Below, one piece after another: positions 15,244 through 23,834 of a stretch of DNA of 32,889 nucleotides. A program made the position numbers and the translations under genes. Every line of letters begins with the position of its first letter. Position 1 is the stretch's first letter. Source of the stretch: Anaerolineae bacterium (GTDB lineage Bacteria > Chloroflexota > Anaerolineae > B4-G1 > SLSP01); the NCBI GenBank assembly GCA_016927095.1, contig JAFGNI010000235.1, positions 1 to 32,889 of the forward strand, in the 5' to 3' direction. Under the pieces are notes generated by a model, which saw only the letters and a program-made list of their open reading frames with translations, was not told where the DNA came from and did no database searches.

Positions 15244-16477
15244 GCTTCCTCCGGTGCACCCCAACCAGCACCAGAGCCAGGGCCGCCAACGAGGTGAAAG
15301 CTGTCAGCCGGAAGGTCTGGGCGCCGCCAATGGTGGTCAGCAAGATGCCGCCCACATACGCCGCCAAGGCCCGACCTAATCCCATCTGAACCGCCGCGTG
15401 CACACCCAGCGCCGTCGCCTCCGTGCCGGGGGGTGCGATATCCGCCGCGTAGGCGACGCCCGCCGTCCACATCGCCGAAAAAGCAAGCCCGTGGAGCAAC
15501 TGCACGGGCAGCGCCACCCACGGTGCCGGCAAGACAGAATAGATCAAGGCCTGGACGGTGCCAGCGCCCAACGCAATGGCCAGCAGCCCGCGCGCGCCCC
15601 AGCGGTCCAGCATCCGAGGAGCCAAAAACCAGACCGGCACCTCGGCAAGCGTCATCAGCGCGAGGGCCGTGCCCATCAAGGACTCATCTGCGCCCAGATC
15701 CCTGAGGTAGAGGAAGAGGTAGCTCGTCTCCACGCCGAGATAGAGGCAGCCGATCAGGGACGCGAAAAGGAAAGCAACCCACGCCCCGTTGCTGGCCAGC
15801 CGCCGCAGGTCTGCAAGAAAGGAGGCCGGCCTTTTCGGCGTGGGCGCCGATGCACGGCCCTCACCTACGCCCTTCGGATGCTCCGTCTCGCCGGCGGCCG
15901 AGGGGATCCCGAGGGCGAGCAGGCCGGTGAAGGCCATCAGGACAAGGTAACCCGCAAAGCTCCAGGTCAACCCATAGCGCTCGATCAGGAACCCGGAGAT
16001 CCATCCGCCGATACCCCAACCCACGGCTCCCCACAGACGCTGCTGGCCGTAGCGCGCCCGATCGCGCCCCAGCACAGCGAGGACGGCATTGTCCACGAGT
16101 GAGGTGATCGGCGCACCGAAGATCGCGAACAGGAACGCTGCGATGAAGAGCTCAGCGTACCTACGGCCCAGTGCGAGGCCCAACACCGCAAGCCAGGTAC
16201 CGAGGATGGCAACTGATCGCACAAGCTTGTGGCGACGGGTGAGGTCGGCGAAGGCCCCCCATGCAGGGGCCGCCACGACAGATACCAAGGGCGCGATGCC
16301 ACGGAGCACCCCGATCTGACCGCCGCTCAGCCCTAGGTCGCTGTAGTAGAGCGCCAGATAGGGAGCCAGAAACGCGCCCGCCGCGTAGAAGCAGGCGTAG
16401 AAGCTTTTGGCGAAGGCCAGGTAGCGGGCCCTCACGCGGGACTTGACCGCTGTGGCGGCGCTCTCCACGTCAGACAT
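15230..16477 (-). CDS. MFS permease, MFS_1-like (sugar/nucleoside-type)
   Basis: The 415-residue protein has twelve predicted helices in two halves joined by a hydrophilic loop at about residues 200-225 (ASAPTPKRP). The N-terminal part (FYACFYAAGAFLAPYLALYY) and the loop motif DLTRRHK after helix 2 resemble the LacY/NupG-like branch, known for proton-coupled sugar uptake. It is an inner membrane protein. The ATG at 16477 has GGCGAGG in front. The gene is coupled to the methyltransferase downstream and follows the small membrane protein by 36 nt. The substrate is probably an oligosaccharide or monosaccharide released by the glycosidases, by context only. Confidence 0.82.
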   Translation of the reverse strand: MSDVESAATAVKSRVRARYLAFAKSFYACFYAAGAFLAPYLALYYSDLGLSGGQIGVLRGIAPLVSVVAAPAWGAFADLTRRHKLVRSVAILGTWLAVLGLALGRRYAELFIAAFLFAIFGAPITSLVDNAVLAVLGRDRARYGQQRLWGAVGWGIGGWISGFLIERYGLTWSFAGYLVLMAFTGLLALGIPSAAGETEHPKGVGEGRASAPTPKRPASFLADLRRLASNGAWVAFLFASLIGCLYLGVETSYLFLYLRDLGADESLMGTALALMTLAEVPVWFLAPRMLDRWGARGLLAIALGAGTVQALIYSVLPAPWVALPVQLLHGLAFSAMWTAGVAYAADIAPPGTEATALGVHAAVQMGLGRALAAYVGGILLTTIGGAQTFRLTAFTSLAALALVLVGVHRRKRVRA

Positions 16478-16513
16478 CGCCTCGCCACCCCGGTTCGCGG
16501 CACCCAGGTCCGC

Positions 16514-16747
16514 TCACAGCCCTGAAAGACCCCATATACCCACGACGACCAGGAAGATGCCGTAGGTCAGGCGCAGCCGCCCCAGAAAGCGCATAGTCTC
16601 AGCCTCGCCCTTGGGTGACACGACGTCGAGGAGCGGCTTCTCGAAGGGTAGCGGACGCGCCCTTCGTCTGCCACGCATCACCCACATGCCCTGCACTGCC
16701 GTGATGACGCCGACTGATATGAAGCCGATGAGAATGACTTCCGTCAT
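16514..16747 (-). CDS. Small membrane protein
   Basis: The 77-residue protein has two predicted helices, one at the N terminus (MTEVILIGFISVGVITAVQG) and one at the C terminus (TYGIFLVVVGIWGL), with a basic segment (RGRRRAR) between. The ATG overlaps the TGA stop of the upstream isomerase by 1 nt (TGATG), which decides the start and implies coupling; a longer ORF starting further upstream lies inside the isomerase gene and is rejected. I do not recognise the family. Its position between an isomerase and a permease suggests an auxiliary transport or regulation role. Confidence 0.7.
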   Translation of the reverse strand: MTEVILIGFISVGVITAVQGMWVMRGRRRARPLPFEKPLLDVVSPKGEAETMRFLGRLRLTYGIFLVVVGIWGLSGL

Positions 16748-17589
16748 CAAGCCAAAACCTCCGCCACTAGGAGCTGCATCTTCTGAAGGCCCGTCCTGGC
16801 GACCGTTTGTGCCGGCTGGGCCCAATAGTGCTCATTGAAAAGCTCCAACGACAAGTGCCCACGATATCCAGCAGCCGCAAGATCACGCAGAATCAGGACG
16901 GTTGGAGCGATGCCGTCCCCGGGGTAGACGCGATCGCCATCGGTCACCTCCTCACGACCGGGCGCGCCAGGGTAGTCATTCATATGCACCAACCCTAGCG
17001 TCTCGGGGCCTACTAGCCGTAGTCCATTGTGAGGGCTCCCAGCCTTGTACATATGGAAGACATCAGCAAGCACGCATGCCTCGCGGTGACCGCTCTCCAT
17101 CGCGACATAAACAGCCTCGCCGAGGGTCGAGAGGGTCTGTGAGATACCCCAGAACTCCACCATCGGCACGACGCCCATCTGCTCTCCCAGCGACAACAGA
17201 GCGGCGTATCGCTCGGCGAGGGCGGGCAAGGGCACAGCGCTCTTGGTGATACCGGAGGGCGGTGCCGCCACGCGCGGACAACCGATCTCGGCGCAGATCT
17301 TTATACATCGCCGGGCCTCCGCCATCGCGGCGCGCCGCCGTTCTTCCTCGTCAACAGCCCACTCGAAGAAGCCGATGACATTGGGGATCTCCAGCCCAGC
17401 CGCCGCCACATAGGCGCCGAACCTTGCGAGGTCGCCTCCGGCGGCGACGTAAGCGTCCAGCTCCCGCACCCAGGGCTCGATCCCATCGTATCCAGCCGCG
17501 GCAACGACGTCCACCATATCCACCAGACTGAGCCCCTGCCCCCGTATCGTGCTGGTGTTCAGGCAGTACTTGAACGGCATCTCGGTCAT
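16747..17589 (-). CDS. Sugar phosphate isomerase/epimerase (AP endonuclease 2-like TIM barrel)
   Basis: The 280-residue protein is of the IolE/IolI/xylose-isomerase-like TIM barrel family. Expected divalent-metal ligands can be found: Glu in PMVEFWG, Asp-His in LADVFHMYK, His in LVHMNDYPG and Glu in LSLELFNEHYW. YDGIEPWV and HMNDYPG are the usual strand-1 and strand-7 segments. Such enzymes isomerise or epimerise keto sugars or inosose compounds. The ATG at 17589 has AAGGAG ideally placed. It is 22 nt after the MFS gene and overlaps the small membrane protein, so it lies inside the minus-strand operon. Confidence 0.85.
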   Translation of the reverse strand: MTEMPFKYCLNTSTIRGQGLSLVDMVDVVAAAGYDGIEPWVRELDAYVAAGGDLARFGAYVAAAGLEIPNVIGFFEWAVDEEERRRAAMAEARRCIKICAEIGCPRVAAPPSGITKSAVPLPALAERYAALLSLGEQMGVVPMVEFWGISQTLSTLGEAVYVAMESGHREACVLADVFHMYKAGSPHNGLRLVGPETLGLVHMNDYPGAPGREEVTDGDRVYPGDGIAPTVLILRDLAAAGYRGHLSLELFNEHYWAQPAQTVARTGLQKMQLLVAEVLA

Positions 17590-17611
17590 CGTGTCTCCTT
17601 GAGGTAGATGC

Positions 17612-18928
17612 TTAGTCCTGGTCTGCAGATCGGGACTTGAGACTCGTGAACTGCGAACTTACACCGGCCTCATCTTCTCGTTCCAGCGTCTCGGGGAGCA
17701 GTAGGCCAAAGGTGAGCGTTGCCAGAAGCCCCGAGCCCGCCATTGTCAGCGCCGCAGCAGGCAGAGCCAGCGCATCGGCCACGAAGCCAACCGCAGCCGG
17801 ACCCGCCGTGCCTCCTAGATCCCCGATCAGGCGCCATACACCGAGGAACTCAGCGCGCGCATCTTCCGGCGCGAGGTCGCTGCCCAGCGTCATCATGCCG
17901 CCGGAACTCAGTCCGTTGCCGATCCCAACAAGCGACGCGCACACTAGGAGCCCGGCAAAGCCACCGGTGAGCGGGACGCAGGCCATCCCGATCGCCTGGA
18001 ACGCGAAGCTGGGCACGTAGGAGTACTTGCGCCCCAGGTTATCCATCAGCCACCCGGCAGGCACGAACATCACCATCTCCAGCGCAGCCGCAATGCCCAT
18101 CAACAGCCCTACATCGCCAACGTCGAGCCTAAGCGCGTTGGCTGCATACAGCGGGATGATTGTGCCTCGCCCCGTCCGGATCATCTGGACGAAAATGTGC
18201 CCGAGACCCGCAGGCACCAGCAGCGCGGCCTGCTCCCGCACCATCGTCCACAGCCGTCCCAAGCCGGTCGGGCTGCCGACCGCGCTGGCCCGCATAACCG
18301 CCGCCGGCGCCGGTCGCCTTACCCCAAGACCGGGTCTCTTGTCCTCCGGCATCGTCAACGCGATCGAGGCCATCGCCGGCAGGGCGACGAACGCAGCCAC
18401 AACGAATGGTACCCGCAGCCCCGCGACCTCGGCAACATACCCGCCAATCAACGGGCCGATGAAGCCCCCCACCCGGTTCAACCCACCGAAGAGCGCCATG
18501 GATTTTCCACGGTTCTTGATCGGGGCATGCTCCGTGATGTAGGCGTGGCGGGCTACGCCGTAGAGGGCTATCCCAAAGCCAGCCACCAGTTGGTAGACGA
18601 AGGCCTCGTAGACCGATCCGGCCCAGCTCATGGCGACTCTGAGGAAGAGCGTCAACCCCATCCCCAATAGGATGGCACGCTTCTGCCCCAGTCGGCGGAG
18701 CAACAGCCCGCAGGGGATGTCAGTCAGCAACATCCCCAGAGCCTGCGCCGAGGTCACCGCGCCGACCCAGGCGTAGGACCGCCCCAACTCTTCCGCATAC
18801 AAGGGTAGGACAGGTGTCAGAAGCCCGAACCCGAGGAAGATCACAAAAGAGGGGACATAGAACGGGAATATGAGCGGGTCACGGAGCAGTTCGCGCAGGT
18901 ATGGGTTGCGGATGTGACGTTTGGTCAT
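17612..18928 (-). CDS. MFS transporter
   Basis: The 438-residue protein has twelve helices and the MFS_1 signatures: GLLLRRLGQKRA between helices 2 and 3 and the basic loop RGKSMALFGG between helices 4 and 5. The N terminus (MTKRHIRNPYLRELLRDP) is a short positively charged cytosolic tail. A hydrophilic loop at about residues 200-220 (ALTMPEDKRPGLGVRRPA) separates the halves. It differs from the other MFS gene (15230-16477) and probably has another substrate or exports a product. AGGGA precedes the ATG. A TACAAT at -10-like position 18969-18964 lies 36-41 nt upstream without a convincing -35. Confidence 0.8.
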   Translation of the reverse strand: MTKRHIRNPYLRELLRDPLIFPFYVPSFVIFLGFGLLTPVLPLYAEELGRSYAWVGAVTSAQALGMLLTDIPCGLLLRRLGQKRAILLGMGLTLFLRVAMSWAGSVYEAFVYQLVAGFGIALYGVARHAYITEHAPIKNRGKSMALFGGLNRVGGFIGPLIGGYVAEVAGLRVPFVVAAFVALPAMASIALTMPEDKRPGLGVRRPAPAAVMRASAVGSPTGLGRLWTMVREQAALLVPAGLGHIFVQMIRTGRGTIIPLYAANALRLDVGDVGLLMGIAAALEMVMFVPAGWLMDNLGRKYSYVPSFAFQAIGMACVPLTGGFAGLLVCASLVGIGNGLSSGGMMTLGSDLAPEDARAEFLGVWRLIGDLGGTAGPAAVGFVADALALPAAALTMAGSGLLATLTFGLLLPETLEREDEAGVSSQFTSLKSRSADQD

Positions 18929-19020
18929 TCCCTGGTGTCCTTGATATCAGCCAACGTCATCCCATTGTACCACGCTTAGCTCCACACCCCTGGGCGGAAC
19001 CGAACGCGCCTTGTCCGCCA

Positions 19021-19845
19021 CTACCTAATCAGACCAGGCACTATCGGTGCCAGTAGCCGCTCCGCATTCCTGTGGCAGATGTTGTGCCGGTCCTCATCGG
19101 TGATGTCAGCGTTCATTAGAACGCCCAGCGCGTGGTGCGGGTCGAACCACGGGAGGTCGGTCCCGAAGAGCATACGGTCGGACCCTGCTCCATCCACAAA
19201 TGCCTCGATCACGCCCCGGTCGTCGAAGACCGCAGTCAGCTCCAGGTAGATGTTCGAAAAGTCATTGGCCAGCGAGATGGCTGCATCCCACGCACCGTGA
19301 CAGGAATGCCCCAACAAGAAGCGCACCTTGGGATACCTCTCCGCCACCACGCGCACGACGTCCTCACCATCGTACTGGCTCCCACCCCACGTGTGCGCCA
19401 AGATGAGTAGCTCGCGCGCGTTGGCATACTCCCAGGCAGGCCGGTAGCCCTCGTCGGTCAGCGGGCGTTTGTGGTAGTCCGACAGGAACTTGAAGCCAAC
19501 GTAGACATCTGGAAAGAGGTCATCGAAGCTCGCCAGATCCGCGGCCACCCGTTCCGGGTAGTTGGGGTTCACCAGACAGTAGGCCCGCAGGCGATCGGGA
19601 TACCGGCGGACGGCGGCGATGCTGGGCGCGTTCCCCAGATCGGCCGAGTTGAGGGCTGCGTGGTGCGAGAAAACCAGCAGTCGTACCCCGGCTTCGTCCA
19701 TCGTCCGGATCATGTCGGGCGCCTCGGGCCGCGGGAAGTAGATCGAATGGTAAGGTCCCATGTGCCCGTGCATATCGATCACAGGGCAGCTCTCCGACCT
19801 GCCGTGTTCCCAGAACTCCCTCGCGAGCTCACTGTTGCCGATCAT
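19021..19845 (-). CDS. Amidohydrolase-2 family metal-dependent hydrolase
   Basis: The 274-residue protein has an amidohydrolase_2 barrel with its metal-binding motifs intact: DMHGHMG (Asp24, His26, His28), AHTWGG, LLGHSCHG and FGTDLPWFDP (Asp at the end of strand 8). Family members hydrolyse lactones (such as sugar-acid lactones or 2-pyrone-4,6-dicarboxylate) or decarboxylate aromatic acids. In a sugar-acid cluster a lactonase is the most natural guess. Its ATG overlaps the stop of the upstream gene by 4 nt (ATGA), so the two are translated together. The stop lies 92 nt before the MFS gene, the only larger gap in this array. Confidence 0.82.
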   Translation of the reverse strand: MIGNSELAREFWEHGRSESCPVIDMHGHMGPYHSIYFPRPEAPDMIRTMDEAGVRLLVFSHHAALNSADLGNAPSIAAVRRYPDRLRAYCLVNPNYPERVAADLASFDDLFPDVYVGFKFLSDYHKRPLTDEGYRPAWEYANARELLILAHTWGGSQYDGEDVVRVVAERYPKVRFLLGHSCHGAWDAAISLANDFSNIYLELTAVFDDRGVIEAFVDGAGSDRMLFGTDLPWFDPHHALGVLMNADITDEDRHNICHRNAERLLAPIVPGLIR

Positions 19846-20591
19846 AGGTCTGCCTCCTCTAGCAGCCGCACCAGGTTGCCGTGAGCGATCGCCTCCTTGG
19901 CCGCCAGTGGGATCTGAGTGTGCTTCAGGGCCATCATCATCCCGCCGAAATAGGACTCAGGGAAACCGCTGCCGTAGAGGATGCGACGCGCACCGTAGTC
20001 GGTGACGAAGGCCTCGATGCCGCCGTCGAGAAGGTATTGCGAGGTGTCCACATAGACGTTGGGGTACCGCTCCAATAACGGACGGAAGAGCCGGTCCTCG
20101 CCCCAACAGCCGTGATCGCAGATCACACAGGTCAGGTCAGGGAAATCGGCCAACACGCCGTAGACGTTGTGCCAGCTCAAGCCACGCTTGACCGAGAGCA
20201 ACAAGGGTACCCGGCGCCGCACCATCGCCTCCAGCAAATCGCCCATCGAGACTTCGTTCAGCAGGTACTTGTGCGAGTTGGGGAAGGCCCGCAGCGCACC
20301 AACGTGCGCACGGGCCATCTCCTGAAATAGCCGCTCCGGTGCGGGAAACTCCCACGCCTGGTTCGGAAGGACCGTCCAGCAGCCAGTGAGCCGGTCGTAC
20401 GGGGCAATGGCCTCGGCTAGCATCTGGTTACCCGTCTGTGGTGCCGCGTCGTGCTGCGCGATGTGCCAGACCAACGCCCGCTCCACCCCGGCGCGGTCCA
20501 TCTCCACCAGCAGCCTATCGACCGTGCCCACCGGCGCCAGCGGTCGCTGGGACGGCTGACCGTAGAACGCGTTGCAGTCAAAGAACTCCAT
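19842..20591 (-). CDS. Degenerate amidohydrolase-2 family protein lacking metal ligands
   Basis: The 249-residue protein has the same amidohydrolase_2 fold as its neighbour but with eroded catalytic sites: the HxH motif is DCNAFYG (Asn7 and Phe9 in place of the two His), and the strand-8 Asp is missing (GSGFPE instead of GTDLPW). A His is kept in CDHGCWGED, and the hydrophobic core and spacing are family-like. It probably does not bind the usual metal. The GGAGG before the ATG at 20591 is strong. It is the first gene of the array and overlaps the intact homologue by 4 nt, so a heterodimer with a regulatory or structural subunit, or a non-metal enzyme, is plausible. Confidence 0.75.
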   Translation of the reverse strand: MEFFDCNAFYGQPSQRPLAPVGTVDRLLVEMDRAGVERALVWHIAQHDAAPQTGNQMLAEAIAPYDRLTGCWTVLPNQAWEFPAPERLFQEMARAHVGALRAFPNSHKYLLNEVSMGDLLEAMVRRRVPLLLSVKRGLSWHNVYGVLADFPDLTCVICDHGCWGEDRLFRPLLERYPNVYVDTSQYLLDGGIEAFVTDYGARRILYGSGFPESYFGGMMMALKHTQIPLAAKEAIAHGNLVRLLEEADL

Positions 20592-20827
20592 CCTTACCTC
20601 CGTCTCCTGTCTGCCGCTGAGTATCTTCCATCCCTTTGTCGGCTAGCATCCGCGACGAGACCCGCCGCCTCTAAATGATGCCGGCCTCACGTGCGCACAA
20701 ATCGACACCCCGGCGCTCTCTAGCACTCGGTCTGGGTCGGAACGCCCTGCCGTGCAACACTACACGAGCAAGGTCGGTATGGCCAGCTTTGTCCACGGGC
20801 TTGCACATTGTCTGGTTGCGGTGGCGG
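20592..20827. other. Non-coding intergenic stretch
   Basis: About 236 nt upstream of the amidohydrolase pair and beyond the phosphatase stop. No ORF with a ribosome binding site and no clear terminator or promoter pair was found. Overlapping ORFs here look like GC-rich shadows. Confidence 0.45.
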
Positions 20828-21391
20828 TCAGGGCCGAGATACGTCACTCCAGGTGCGCACCATGTTGCGTTGGGCATCTGTCTGCGGCGAACGGCTGTCG
20901 GGGAACAGCGTCTGCTGTCGTAGCACAGAAATCGCGACCAGTGCTGCCTCGCCATCGAGGCCGTGCCGGACCAGATAGCAGCCGACCACGGTGCCGGTTC
21001 GGCCCAGACCGGCAAAGCAGTGCAGGTAGACCACCTCCCCCGCCACCATCGCCCGATCGATGGCGTCCAGAATCTGGGTCATCTCCGCTGCGGAAGGCAC
21101 TTCGAAGTCGGTAATGGGCATCCGGGCGTGCCGGGCTCGGCCCGCCAGATGCTGCGCATATAACGCTAGCTCACCAGCCTCGGTGAGGTCGATGAAGACA
21201 GCTACTCCAGCATCAAGCAGCACCTCAATAGCCCGAGCCGACGCCTCGAGGCCGCCATAGCCCCCTGGATACGGACCGACCATGAAGCGGCCCGGCACCA
21301 CCCAATAGGCGTTGAGCAATGGGGGCTCAGCCGCGTTGCTGGCGGCAGCCGAGCGCAGTTCGAGTGGCAGCACGTCAAGTATGTCAGTCAT
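20828..21391 (-). CDS. Dual-specificity/tyrosine phosphatase-like protein
   Basis: The 187-residue protein has the phosphatase signature HCFAGLGRTG (124-133) with nucleophile Cys125 and Arg131 and a likely general acid Asp95 (PITDFEVPS). This is the compact cysteine-dependent DSP/PTP type, dephosphorylating Tyr/Ser/Thr, phosphoinositides or nucleotides. The first 30 residues are predicted to be a helical cap. I place the start at ATG 21391, inside the last codons of the ABC exporter gene (8-nt overlap), since an upstream start would lie within that gene. It is therefore probably translated from the exporter mRNA, tying a phosphatase to an exporter in expression. Confidence 0.85.
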   Translation of the reverse strand: MTDILDVLPLELRSAAASNAAEPPLLNAYWVVPGRFMVGPYPGGYGGLEASARAIEVLLDAGVAVFIDLTEAGELALYAQHLAGRARHARMPITDFEVPSAAEMTQILDAIDRAMVAGEVVYLHCFAGLGRTGTVVGCYLVRHGLDGEAALVAISVLRQQTLFPDSRSPQTDAQRNMVRTWSDVSRP

Positions 21392-23516
21392 CGGGCTCAA
21401 TGTAGCTCGCGGAGGGCGCGAGCGATCTACCGGACGCCCTCCGTTGCAGTGGGTCTTCGCCACGCCCAGGACCGCCGTCCACATCCTCCTCCCGCGTCTC
21501 GCCCTCAGCCCACGGTCGCGGACCCATCCCCCAGGGCCCACCGGGCGTTTCGGGCACTGCGAACTGGCGGTCATAGAGCTGGCGATATAGACCACCTGCA
21601 GCCAGCAGCTCCTGATGGGTGCCCCGCTGGATGATACATCCTTGGTCCAGCACAAGGATCAGGTCTGCCGAGAGGATCGTGCTCAGGCGGTGGGCGATCA
21701 CCAGACTGGTACGTCCCTTCATGATCCGCTCCAGCGCCTCCTGGATGAGGGCCTCGCTCTCCGAATCCAAGTGACTTGTGGCCTCATCGAGGATCAGGAC
21801 CCGCGGATCCTTCAGAATCACGCGCGCCAGAGCGACACGCTGCTTCTCGCCACCCGAGAGCCGGTACCCGCGTTCCCCCACGACGGTCTCGTAGCCGTCG
21901 GGCAAGTCGGCGATAAAGGCGTGGATGTTCGCCGCGCGACACGCCGTGACCAGCTCCTCATCCGACGCATCGGGCTTGGCGTAGAGCAGGTTGGCCCGGA
22001 TCGTATCGTGGAAAAGGAAGGTCTCTTGCGTGACCATTCCCATCGCACCGGAGAGCGAGGTCAACTGGATGTCCCGGATGTCGTGCCCATCGAGGTAGAT
22101 GGCGCCCTGCGTCGGATCGTAGAGGCGAGGCAACAGGTAGGTGATCGTGGTCTTGCCGGCGCCACTGGGACCCACCAACGCCACGAGTTGGCCGGGTTCG
22201 ATCTCAAAGCTCACGCCCCGCAGCGCCCAGCGGGACTCTTCCACGCCTCGCTCACCCTCGTCATCCGATCCCGCGTCACCATTGCGCTGGCGCTCGGCCC
22301 GCCCTTCATCCGTGCGCCGCCCGCTCTTAGTGATCTCCTCTGACTCCATCGCACGCCAGCCGAACCGCCGCACAGATCCCAGATGTGGTGCCCCTTCTTC
22401 GATTTCGTAGCGGAACCAGACATCGTCAAACCGCACATGGCCCTTGGGCGCCGCCAGGGCGATTGCGTTGGGCCGGTCGCCGATCTCGATAGGGAGATCC
22501 AGGACCTCAAAGACACGCTCGAAGCTGACCAGACTCGTCGCGAACTCCACCTGGGCATTGCTCAGTCCCGAAAGCGGCCGGTACAACTGCCCCAGGTAGC
22601 TGCTGAATGCCACGATCGTGCCCAACGTTAGCGTATCACGAAGGACGAAATGGCCCCCGACCCAGAAGACAAGCGCGGTGCCCAGGGCCCCAGCCAGACC
22701 CAAGCCGAAGTGAAACCACCCCGAGACCAATGAGCGCCGGATGGCGATATCTCGCACATCGGAAGAGCGCTCCGCGAAGCGTTGGTTCTCGTCAGCCGCC
22801 CGCCCGAAGACCTTTACAAGCAGCGCCCCGCTCACGTTGAGCGTCTCATTCATCAGCGCGTTCATCTGAGCGTTGATGTCCATGTAGTTGCGCGTGATCG
22901 TCCTCAGCACCTTAGCGACCTGCCGCGCCGGCAAGAGCAGCAGTGGCAACACAGCAACACCGATCAACGTTAACCGCCAATCCAGCGAGATCATCACGAC
23001 GAGCGTGCTGATAAGTGAGACCACGTTGGAAACGAAGTTGACCAAGGTCCCGGTCACCGCTTGTTGTGCCCCAGCCACATCGTTGTTGAGCCGCGACATC
23101 AGTTCGCCGGTGCGGCTGTGGGTGAAAAACCGCAGGCTCATCGCCTGAAGGTGCTGATACACGGACTGGCGGAGGTCGCGGATCAACCCCTGACCTGCCC
23201 ACGAGCTTACATAACCCTGACCGACGCTGATCACACGTGACAAGATAGGTATCCCGACCAGCCCTAGCGCCAAGAAATTCAGAAGACGGGCGTCACGATT
23301 GGGTATGGCTTCATCGATGAGCCTGCGATACAGCAGAGGCGACACGAGGCTCAACAGTGACGTTACCGTGATCGCCAGCATCAACAGACCCACTGCTCCC
23401 CAATACGGGCGAGCATACCGCACGACCCGCCCGATCAGCTGACGACTGATCTGGGGCGGCGCCTGCTCCTCATCATAGCGCATCAGCGCCCCCCACCCAC
23501 CTCGATGGAATCCCAT
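21384..23516 (-). CDS. ABC exporter (fused membrane and ATPase domains)
   Basis: The 710-residue half-exporter has a six-helix membrane domain (about residues 35-320) and a nucleotide-binding domain: Walker A GPSGAGKT (449-456), LSGGE signature (553-557), Walker B LILDE (574-578) and the H-loop AHR. It resembles MsbA/MdlB-like homodimeric exporters of lipids, drugs or peptides. Two features are unusual. A charged insertion of about 55 residues (373-428, SEEITKSGRRTDEGRAERQ followed by an acidic stretch) splits the first beta strands of the ATPase domain, and a 55-residue disordered Gly/Pro/Glu-rich tail follows it (FAVPETPGGPWGMGPRP). GAGAGG 6 nt before the ATG at 23516 sets the start; an upstream in-frame start adds 18 residues of poor character. 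A TTGACG/TAACAT promoter precedes it. Confidence 0.88.
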   Translation of the reverse strand: MGFHRGGWGALMRYDEEQAPPQISRQLIGRVVRYARPYWGAVGLLMLAITVTSLLSLVSPLLYRRLIDEAIPNRDARLLNFLALGLVGIPILSRVISVGQGYVSSWAGQGLIRDLRQSVYQHLQAMSLRFFTHSRTGELMSRLNNDVAGAQQAVTGTLVNFVSNVVSLISTLVVMISLDWRLTLIGVAVLPLLLLPARQVAKVLRTITRNYMDINAQMNALMNETLNVSGALLVKVFGRAADENQRFAERSSDVRDIAIRRSLVSGWFHFGLGLAGALGTALVFWVGGHFVLRDTLTLGTIVAFSSYLGQLYRPLSGLSNAQVEFATSLVSFERVFEVLDLPIEIGDRPNAIALAAPKGHVRFDDVWFRYEIEEGAPHLGSVRRFGWRAMESEEITKSGRRTDEGRAERQRNGDAGSDDEGERGVEESRWALRGVSFEIEPGQLVALVGPSGAGKTTITYLLPRLYDPTQGAIYLDGHDIRDIQLTSLSGAMGMVTQETFLFHDTIRANLLYAKPDASDEELVTACRAANIHAFIADLPDGYETVVGERGYRLSGGEKQRVALARVILKDPRVLILDEATSHLDSESEALIQEALERIMKGRTSLVIAHRLSTILSADLILVLDQGCIIQRGTHQELLAAGGLYRQLYDRQFAVPETPGGPWGMGPRPWAEGETREEDVDGGPGRGEDPLQRRASGRSLAPSASYIEPDD

Positions 23517-23594
23517 ATGTTGCCTCTCTTGGTCGATTCCCTGCCGGTCCCCGGAGCGCCCGGTCCGCAACGCCCGGCCCTATCCTGGTGCCCC

Positions 23595-23622
23595 ATGTTA
23601 GGACCGAGTTCGAAGGCGTCAA
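23595..23622 (-). promoter_or_regulatory. Sigma-70-type promoter for the ABC exporter-phosphatase unit
   Basis: On the minus strand TTGACG (23622-23617) and TAACAT (23600-23595) are separated by 16 bp. The leader to the ATG at 23516 is about 70 nt. Confidence 0.6.
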
Positions 23623-23834
23623 ATCCCGACGCTGCCCCTCACTTTGCAGAGCGCACGGATCTACGTACCCCCCCCGAGTTCACCATAGCACCCAACCCGG
23701 CAGGCCTAACGGCGAGGGCCGACACAGGCCAAACCGGGCGCGGCATATGATCTATCTATGCCCCCCGAGGTTCGTCTACGTCGGCTGCAGCCGCCGTCCA
23801 TCGTCACCCACTAGGCCCGAGGAGGAGAAGCATC

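Noticed and set aside
18964..18969. TACAAT as -10 of a promoter before the MFS gene at 18928
   Set aside because: No matching -35 at a permitted distance; kept only as a note.
20671..21015. Minus-strand frame covering the gap next to the phosphatase
   Set aside because: Overlaps the phosphatase in another frame, no ribosome binding site or family match.
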